Shown: positions 56,203 to 64,000 of the stretch, piece after piece
Numbering within the stretch: the first letter of the stretch is position 1
How the letters are laid out: every line of letters begins with the position of its first letter
NCBI GenBank assembly: GCA_936432065.2
Contig: OW386287.2
Coordinates: forward strand, 72,783,804-72,847,803
DNA length: 64,000 nucleotides
Reading direction: 5' to 3'
Source: Rutpela maculata
Lineage: Eukaryota; Arthropoda; Insecta; Coleoptera; Cerambycidae
Notes under the pieces: model-generated
Database searches by the model: none
Told to the model about the DNA's origin: nothing
What the model saw: only the letters and a program-made list of their open reading frames with translations
Translations under genes and position numbers: made by a program

Positions 56203-57522
56203 TATGAAAGACATAGACTAGACTGACCAAACTTTATATAATATGATGCCATTATTGATGTCACGGAATGAAAATAAATTTTTAACGGAAAAAATATATC
56301 TTTGCGTTGCTTCATTTTGTGCTCCAAGAGCTTTTTTTTTCTTTGATAAAACTTTTACTCTAGTTCCACCCCCGTTATTCTGGTATTTTTGTACAGTAAA
56401 GTAACAAGGATGTCCTATAGTATTTTGATGTATAATTTATTAGCATTACACTTTGTTGAAGCTGACATAGGAGCTCTCAAAGTTCAGAGGCTATTATTGT
56501 GATAAAAAGGTTGTGAGGCTAATGTAGGGCTACACGAAATATGTGGGCAATTTTACATATTAATACATGAAAATGAAATAGAAATCACGAGACTTACCTT
56601 TTATTAATCCATATACACACGTCATCTACAAGCCCATGAAATGCCAACGAATATTTCTTACCATAGCTTTAAAACTACCTATTTTAAAATACCAGTCTGG
56701 ACAAAGGGAAACCAAATAGTTTTATGCTTAAGACTGATTTGTTACAGGTTTTGTCCGTTTCATTTAAACTCTAACAAGTAGTTGTATTTATAAAAGTTCC
56801 AGTGGAAACTTAGTGATCTCAAAGCATATTAGATTTATAGGCCAGCATTAACTACCACCCAAAGATAATTTTATAGAGCGATTATAAAACCACATTTCCT
56901 AAATCCTCCAATAAAACTAGATCCTCCTAGAGTTTTATTGAAGGCTTGACACGTACCTTTATCAGACAGTTATAAACCAATAAAGACTGAAAGATAATTC
57001 AGTTTTAATGTAAATTCTTGATGTGCATTTGACATTTAATAAATCTGACATAAATCAAAGGTTTATGAGGTGGCCATGATAAAACCTAAATAAACCTAAA
57101 AGGCGTTTAAATTGTTACTTAGGCTCTCTCCGGTTGAGAGAGAAAAGTCGGTAATTTTATGATATTACATCTGAAAATTACAAAGTAACTTGTATAGTCT
57201 GTTCGCTGATAGAATCCTGGTTGTATAGTGTAAGAAATATCATCCGGAGCTCTATCCTTCCTTGTCTTTATTGACATATTGTTTGTAACCTAATCTGTAA
57301 CGTAAGTTTTAATCTTTGTGGTCAAGTTATGACCGACGTGCGGCATTTTTGTTGTTCGACAGCAAACCAATTTGCGTAACGTGTGTCGTCATCGAATGCG
57401 GCTGGCGATTCCAGAGGCGGGTCGATTTTCTTGGAAGTTGGGTATAGCAGGTATATTGCACTTATTTCAATTAGTGCCTAAGAGAGCAATTTTAGTTTTG
57501 TTCTATTGTTAAAATAGTAAAC
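56203..57522. other. Intergenic, possible 5' flank of a small ORF
   Basis: No gene recognised. The last 170 bp before 57523 are less AT-rich than their surroundings and could be leader sequence. Confidence 0.35.
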
Positions 57523-57717
57523 ATGCATCCTGGTGAATTTTTAAATCTGCAATCACAGCAGTTAGTTTTGAATTTGTTGGAATATTTTCAAAATGAAAAT
57601 GAAAATGGTGGAGCTTTATTGTCAATAAAAGCTGTTCAAAGGATAGTGAGTGAGGCTTTAAAAATCGATGAAAAGACTGTAAGAAAAATAGCTAATAAAA
57701 TTAAATTACAAATTTAA
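57523..57717 (+). CDS. Small ORF, transposase-like N-terminal helix-turn-helix
   Basis: 64 codons with Met at 57523. The body LQSQQLVLNLLEYFQNENEN, GGALLSIKAVQRIVSEAL and IDEKTVRKIANK looks like the N-terminal helix-turn-helix exon found before DDE (IS630/Tc1-like) transposase genes of insects: an L.S....V..V..F........L.....R...A.G.....V.RI pattern. The last residues come from the left arm of the adjoining foldback, so the natural exon probably ended earlier at a splice site or was cut by that insertion. No catalytic part is seen downstream. Alternative: a chance frame. Confidence 0.45.
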   Translation: MHPGEFLNLQSQQLVLNLLEYFQNENENGGALLSIKAVQRIVSEALKIDEKTVRKIANKIKLQI

Positions 57718-58154
57718 AAAAAAAACCGACACAAAAATATGGATTAAATAACTAATATATAAAAAAAATAAATTAACACAACTTTAAAAATCATGAAATA
57801 ATTTTGATTCCATATACGAGCTCTTATGATTTATTTAAATCCAGCTTACTTTTTCTTTATGTCCTCGAGATTTGCTTTCTTATACGCATGAATATATCGG
57901 GAGCTGCTGTTTTGAATATAACTATTTAGTAGTTCGTCTTTACAGCAGCCCCCGACATATTCATGCGTATAAGAAAGCAAATCTCGAGGACCTAAAGAAA
58001 ATGTAAGCTGGATTTAAATAAATCAAAGAATTTGTATATGGAATCAAAATTATTTCATAATTTTTAAAGTTGTGTTATTTTTTTTTTTTTTTATATTAGT
58101 TATTTAGTCGATATTTTTGTGTCGGGGCTTTTTAAATTTGTAATTTAATTTAAT
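57697..58154. mobile_element. Foldback element, near-complete palindrome
   Basis: The arms of about 210 bp (AAATTACAAATTTAAA outside, CCTCGAGATTTGCTTTCTTA and ACGCATGAATAT inside) are inverted at the right with high identity; the central stem GCTGCTGT...ACAGCAGC closes a loop of about 30 nt. Almost the whole element is palindromic. Confidence 0.88.
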
Positions 58155-58334
58155 TTTATAGTTTTTAAACTAAACATATACATACAACATAGCGTATTAT
58201 TATATCACGAGACCCACACAGACCTTTTTAACCTTTATGCCGACGCGGTCCAATTTTGTATTCTACTAGTCGCACACGGTCTACAAGACTGGGTCTATTA
58301 TAAATATATTTATCTGTTATATTTAATTTCAATA

Positions 58335-59490
58335 AAAACTGCTTCAAAATCGGATCTCCCGTTGAAGAGATATAAAGCCACAGACAAACAAACATACAAA
58401 CATACGAGTCAAACATATAACACCCCTCTTCTTGGGGAGTTAAAAAATTGACAATATTTAAAAACGATCAATGTATCTAATCGTACCAGTTTCATATGAC
58501 CGAATCAAAATGAGGCCGAAATCATTATTCGGCTACCATAATTGTCTGCACATTTTCAATTTTACTTCAATCGGACAATTTCTAGAGTTCAACATGGCGA
58601 ATTCAAGATGGCGACCAATCATCAAAATCTAATATGGCCTAAAACCTTCTCGACAAAATACTCTTTCAATTAAAAAAAGTGCATCAAAATCAGATCACCC
58701 GTTGAAGAGGTATGAAGCCACAGACAGACAAACATACGCGTCAAACTTATAACTCTTTTTGGGTCGGGGGTTAAAAATTAACTAACTTCAAACTTTTTGT
58801 TATTTTTTGGTGGTGCGTTAATTTCTTGGAGAAGTGTATATTCATTGCGTCGTTCCTATCCGATATAGAACTTATAGTTTATACCGAATCCTTCACCATT
58901 TCCTAGAATGCAACGTATGAGCGAATACACTATACGATCAAATTATAGTGTAAAAACTAAAAAATTGTGCCCGCCATCTTGGGGCGTCCGCCATCTTGAA
59001 GCGTCCGCCATATTGAATTTAGTGTGACGTCATTTTATTTTCGTATTCTTCTCAGCAAACCCTTTCATTTGATACCCATATCATGGGGGTGCATAAAAAA
59101 ACTGGTCCGCCATCTCTGGGAGTCCAACATATTGGATTTGGAATGACGTCACTTAGCTAACCATGCATTGTCATCCAAACTAAACGTGTATGCAAAATTT
59201 CAGCCCAATCGGTTGGGGATAACTATTTTAAAATTCTGTTGCAAGATTTGACCCACAAGAACAAGGCAAGTTAAATAAAAGCTTGTAATCAAGATGGCGA
59301 CCAAACATCAAAATATAATATGGCAAAAACCTTCTCGACAAAATACTCTTTCAAATAAAAAAAAGTGCATCAAAATCGGATCACCCGTTGAAGAGATATG
59401 AAGCCACAGACAGACAGACAGACATACAAACATACATGTCAAACTTATAACATGTCAAACTTATAACTCTTTTGGGGTCGGGGGTTAAAA
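58335..59490 (+). repeat. Three copies of an ACAG-rich module
   Basis: Modules near 58335-58445, 58675-58775 and 59365-59490 share ATCACCCGTTGAAGAG, ATATGAAGCCACAGAC, ACAGACAGACATAC, TCAAACTTATAACTC and GGGTCGGGGGTTAAAA. A longer direct repeat including AAGATGGCGACCA and CCTTCTCGACAAAATACTC starts at 58605 and again at 59291, 686 bp apart. CCGCCATCTTG words lie between. Resembles repeated 3' ends of a retroposon; no ORF. Confidence 0.8.
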
Positions 59491-60810
59491 AACGACAAAG
59501 AAAATGTAGAACCTCATAAAGTCCAAAATAAAGTTACACGGTGCTGTAAAATATGAAATAAAAAATGTTATTTACGATATGCTGTCTGATCATCAACACA
59601 TTTCCTTGGCTATCCTTTTAAAAGAGCTAAAATCTAAAGCAATAGTTGATATACATGATATATAAAGTGATTAAAAAATTAGGCGTTTCCTTTAAAAAAG
59701 ATGACAGTAGAAAAGTGCTGTGTGAAAAACCACAAATTTATCTAAAACGCTTATAATTCAATTTAAATTTAAATAAATAAAATAAATAAATCTAATTAAA
59801 TACATCAAGTATAAAACAAAGCGACCCCACTGTGCATTCGGAAACTCCAACGAGCCTAGGCCATCTTAGTTCAGATGTTCGTGATGTCACACCGGGACTC
59901 TATCAGCGACTTTAGAATGTTTGGACCGCTAATTAATTTTTTTCGTTATTTTAATTTTTCTGCTCCCAGTATTTTTTATACCACTTGGCATAACATCCTG
60001 TACCATACTTCTAGATTCGATGCTCTAATTTGTATAGCCTACACATGCAAACATGTAAACAAATTTCAGCACGTTTCTATAATGCGACACAGTTATAAAA
60101 TCTGTTTGACCTATTTCCGTAAATAGAGCTGTGATAGAGCTTTTCAACGTAACCCTAGAGACAGGTGTGTGAGTAGTCCATCGGGCGCAGATAGATTTCC
60201 AGAGCAACAAATGAGTCAACTGGGGTTCCCCCTTACTGATAAACGAATTATTCTATGCACACGCCTTCCACACATGTCAATCTCAAGCAGTGCGGTGAAG
60301 CGTGTATTTTTAGAATATTATATGGGCGCAGCGAAGGGGTGGCAAGGTATGCTTGCTCCCCTGACTTAAAAATGTAGAAAAGTAGAAAAAATATATAATT
60401 ATTTATAAAACATGACTTTTTAATTTTTTAAATTTCAGAATCCGCAGTGCACAAACATTAATTATCAATAATATTAATAATTAATGTTTTTTTTATCGGT
60501 GTGCATAGGTGTAATTCTGAAAGGGGAGTAGGAGTATTTAAAACATTTGGCATGACACGACACTGTTTAATTGTTGTTCTTCTTTTCTAACTTTTATTTA
60601 GTTCTAAAGTTACTATTGAAAATTGCCACTTATCCGTGGGTTGGAAACACTTAAGGAACCCTCTTCTTTTTTTAAACGCTTCGTCTACTATTAGGAATGG
60701 AACCCCATTGATCTTCATAATGATTCGTGGAGTAGTTTAATTACTATAAATAATTATTTACCACCGTCACAGGTTTTCGCGGATCATTTCTCTCGTTCTG
60801 GGTGTCTGTT
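59491..60810. other. Intergenic, no gene recognised
   Basis: Short frames at 59875-60126 and 60169-60369 have no recognisable motif. Confidence 0.4.
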
Positions 60811-61555
60811 ATGCCTGCAGTACACTCTCGCCCAGACCGCTCGGCGAATGTCTCTGTTTTTAGTAATGTGAATGAAAGACATGGATATTTTTACAATTAA
60901 TTAATTTTATTTATTTGCTTTTATCATGATTGGAAAATATTATTTAGGTATTAAGCAAATCACAACTTACACACTTTTTTATTTATTACGAAATTACCTA
61001 CTTTCTGTATATTGTTGCCCTAATCTGGGCACGCTAATATACTAATTAGGTAAATACTTAAAAACACTCATTATTGAAGAATCAATCAAAACAACTACTC
61101 TTCTAGCTAATACTGACGAAGTATTGAATTACATGACATGATTCCTAGCATTTTAAAGAAAAAAATTATGTTGAAAATAATATATTCTAATAATGACATG
61201 GACGTTGGAAACCAAGAAGATGGTGGATGAAAACAATTCATCGAAATAGAAAAAAGTGAGTGTTGAAAATTTAAATGTGATTTTAATTATTATTATTTAC
61301 CTCACTGTATAATAATGAAACATGCCTGAATTAATAAAGGATGTAGCCGCTTAAGCATATGAAAAATGCCCGTAAAGGAAATTACATGAAATGGACATCA
61401 AAATATTCCCTTGACTGTAAAAAAATATTTGTTACAATATTATTCCAGGAATCCAAAGTCGATAAAATTCTCAGAGTATGTTAGTTATGAGGTAATTTTT
61501 GCAGAACGACAATCAACCCCCTCATCTGTAGCCTAATAACCCAGCCAGACCATAT

Positions 61556-61967
61556 TGTGATGTGTTGCAACCCCTTCAAATTAATTCAGATGTATTTGCA
61601 CCTACTCGAGAAAAAACCTACCAGTAGTAGTTCTAGAGTGATGACATCTGGAATTATCTAGAGAATGGTGACGTCATCACAGAAAAATCGAGATCTGTCA
61701 TTTTTAGGTATAAAAGACCGACCGCATTCTCGGCGAGTAGTTCAGAAAGTATAGAAAATAGAGAAGTTTGGATTTGATAAGTGAGGTTAAGACAAAGTGA
61801 TAAACATTGTTATTTTTAGTCAGTAAAGTGCATTTAAATTAATAATAGTATTGTGAACTATCCAGTAAATTGTTTAATAAAGTGTGTTAGTGGACAATCT
61901 CTTGTTATAATTTTTGGAACCCACGAAATTTGCGAGGGTGGTTTCCTAGGGGAGGAAACACGTGACA
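61556..61967 (+). repeat. Solo LTR of the window's Gypsy family
   Basis: 412 bp, TGTGATGTG...CACGTGACA, aligned along its length with the 3' LTR at 4410-4805. A perfect 4-bp target duplication ATAT lies at 61552-61555 and 61968-61971. TATA box at 61709-61716 and AATAAA at 61876-61881. No internal region: the element body was lost by LTR-LTR recombination. Confidence 0.93.
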
Positions 61968-61971
61968 ATAT

Positions 61972-62879
61972 TTTTAAAGAAAATTAATAAATTAATAAGC
62001 GAATTAGCCTTATAAATGCTTCTAAATGTATGTATGATGTTTTAGGGCACCAGATTTTAGGCTTCTCAGGTTAAGTTTACTTAATTTTTCTCCAAGAAAT
62101 ATGGTTTCCAAACGTTTTTTTGTGTAATGTAGTACAAAAATTAAGTTAAAAATGCATCATCGGAATGACACAAAATGACTCTCGTCATCAGAATGACCTA
62201 ATTACTAACAGTATAATAAACTTTCGAATTGATATGAAAATAAACAAATGAAAACAAAATAGAACAAAATTATAATGTTTAATACTTATTTAAAAAAATG
62301 AAATAAAACAAGAAGTTACAAAATCTACCATGTACTACTTATTAAATATTTCGTTAAAAAGTGTGTCAATTTCATCGTTATTTAAAACTTTAAAATATTT
62401 TGATGAAATTGGAACCGGTGCATCTTTTAATTTGCTCAAAATTCCAGTGCACTCCAGCTCCTGCCTATCTTCCTTATTGGGCCAAAAGAAAGTTTTATTG
62501 TTTCTGACCATGAACGAAACAAGAATCTTGGTACCAATTTCGGTCTGTCTGTAATTAATTCGTGCACAGAAGACACTGCACTATCACCCACTTTTTGTTC
62601 CGTGAATTTTGAACACCCTGTATATGAGTTAAGTTTGAAATAAAAGTCACTTTTCACGAGAGAAAATAAAATAAGTGTTTATTTTTGTTCACGTTCTCAC
62701 AATACTTGATTTTTGTTGAATAGAACTTAATTAGAGCGATTAGTTAATTAGTACGATTAATTAGAACGCCTGGATAAGCACTAGAGTAAAAATTTGCCTT
62801 TGAGTTTTGTCGCGTTTCGACGTAATATTTTTTTCTGAATTCATCTGGAAGATCTTTATGGTCGATAATTTTCAAATTT
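61972..62879. other. Intergenic, no gene recognised
   Basis: A CACCCTGTATATG motif at 62613 looks like a lone mariner-type end. The minus-strand frame at 62436-62657 shows only the pattern such ends usually produce. Confidence 0.4.
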
Positions 62880-62993
62880 TGCGAGTGCATTAACGAGACA
62901 AGGCGAGGGCGCACGGGGCGATGCAAGAGCAGCCAGTACACTCTCGCGCTCGCCTGCCCTCGCAACGCCTCGGCGAGAGTCTACTGCAGGCAT

Positions 62994-64000
62994 TAGATAA
63001 ATAAAACAATTACTTTTTCGTTCAATTCTCTCTGACTCAAAAATGGAACAATAAATTGGTCTCAAATTTTTTCTGCGTTATTGTACGCTTAAAAAACATG
63101 ACAACAATTTGTTTACTAAGGGCGCAAGTCATGACTTCTTCAAAGTGTGTCGGTTAATTTCACTCTCAAGGAGTTGTCATAACTTCTAAGAGATGACCTA
63201 GGACCGGAGCTCTGTAATAGTCGAAAAAGATATAAGTTCTTAGTAACCGTGGATTGCCTACTGCTCTCTCCAATGTCTCTGCCCTCGATGTGATGCACTT
63301 GATTTGATACGTCTTATTTCTACTCACTTCTTAATTTTATAATCACTTTGACAGAATTTTCTCGTTAGTTACCTTATATTGTGTTATAGTTCAATCAATG
63401 AAGCCTAAAAATCGTCAAAACCTCTTAATTCTCAGCAACAGCTCCGATTTTGATCCATTTTTTTTTAAATAAAATGTGTGTTTTTTAATATCATTCAAAA
63501 TCAGAAACATCCCAAGTGCCGCAAATAATTATTTGTATTGTTTAACAATAATAACAATATTTAAAAAAAATTTTTCGCGGTATTTATAAAACATTGAGTT
63601 GTTTTTATTGAAAATTTAAGTTCAAAAGCGTTTCTCACAGTCGGGGTTGATAATTATTTATATTGTTTAAACAATAATAACAACTTGTACAGGAAAAATC
63701 TATTTTTTTGTTTTTTTTCCCGATATTCATGAAAAAGTTAATTATGTCCAGTGTTTGAAGGTTTTTGGCTCAGAATTCTTTCGGATAAAACCGATTGACG
63801 TGAAATTTGGACTGTAATTAGGGAGTGGCTCAAGGGACCTGATGTGTACTTTTACCCTGGGGGTGGAAATTATTACGTTCAAAGTCACTGCAGAAATCGA
63901 TAGAGGAATGAATTCTAAGCAATAAATGTTCTATGCATTTTTTTCGATGAGTCAATATTTTTTGAGTTATTCTTGATTGAAAATGTTGATTTTTCATCTA
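62994..64000. other. Intergenic to the window end
   Basis: No gene recognised. Contains a direct repeat pair (listed at 63519). Confidence 0.4.
63519..63685 (+). repeat. Direct repeat pair, about 37 bp
   Basis: AATAATTATTTGTATTGTTTA with ACAATAATAACAA at about 63523 and again, slightly changed, at about 63650. Confidence 0.7.

Larger units (their letters stand above)
60811..62993. repeat. Pair of inverted GC-rich repeats around the solo LTR
   Basis: ATGCCTGCAGTACACTCTCGCC at 60810-60832 is inverted at 62970-62993 (GGCGAGAGTCTACTGCAGGCAT). The right side is longer and CpG-rich (62880-62990) and also contains CAGTACACTCTCGC in direct orientation at 62938, so a local hairpin forms. The pair could be the ends of a 2.2-kb DNA element into which the LTR retroelement inserted, but no transposase or target duplication supports that. 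Confidence 0.5.

Noticed and set aside
56028..56327. 99-codon minus-strand ORF
   Set aside because: It lies across the right arm and tip of the TA-flanked foldback; the sequence is the arm translated.
62744..63065. Minus-strand ORFs in the CpG-rich repeat as a host exon
   Set aside because: The frames arise from a GC-rich inverted repeat that recurs at 60811; no splice sites or recognised domain.

Overview
The window reads as AT-rich, intergenic, transposon-laden DNA from an arthropod, most likely an insect nuclear genome. The evidence is eukaryotic throughout: Ty3/Gypsy and non-LTR retroelements, mariner- and hAT-type DNA transposons, a tRNA-derived SINE, minisatellites, foldback elements and spliced relic exons. 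I see no host protein-coding gene that I can defend, no rRNA, no functional tRNA, no CRISPR array and no bacterial operon.

Layout. 1-4805: a Ty3/Gypsy element missing its 5' end (gag, broken protease, intact RT-RNase H-integrase, PPT, 3' LTR); a solo LTR of the same family lies at 61556-61967 with a 4-bp ATAT target duplication. 5725-10004: a DNA element with long nested inverted arms, carrying relic exons of a poorly characterised protein family (called family L here). 26077-27503: a second inverted-repeat element carrying the other half of a family L protein. 10865-11026: a long hairpin. 11365-14792, 27508-28100, 38339-39787 and 51130-52299: copies of a non-coding repeat (called family A), two of them with the architecture core / 30-bp minisatellite / linker / core. 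15829-17777: the 5'-truncated end of an RNase H-bearing non-LTR retrotransposon. 17779-25623: a complete LTR element on the minus strand (about 1.3-kb LTRs, GAAC target duplication, tRNA-Lys primer site, polypurine tract) with a 5.2-kb internal region without recognisable genes, that is a LARD-like non-autonomous element. 33562-36042: an hAT N-terminal exon pair whose intron holds a second, deleted hAT element (34734-35810, 8-bp duplication ATTATTAC). 43270-45030: a family L terminal fragment and a second LINE relic. 48516-49392: an internally deleted mariner-like transposon. 50393-50945: a minus-strand LINE relic. 51268-58154: four foldback elements. 58335-64000: short repeats, the solo LTR and GC-rich inverted repeats.

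The parts do not form a host pathway. Their relationships are those of nested insertion: hAT in hAT, SINE in family A, foldback in family A, LARD at the 3' end of a LINE, solo LTR between two inverted GC-rich repeats. The least ordinary items are the family L elements, the shared minisatellite architecture of family A, the coding-free LARD with nearly identical LTRs, and the 68-bp-arm hairpin whose mismatches are mostly G-U wobbles on one strand. All coordinates and comparisons were made by eye; repeat boundaries without a target duplication are approximate.
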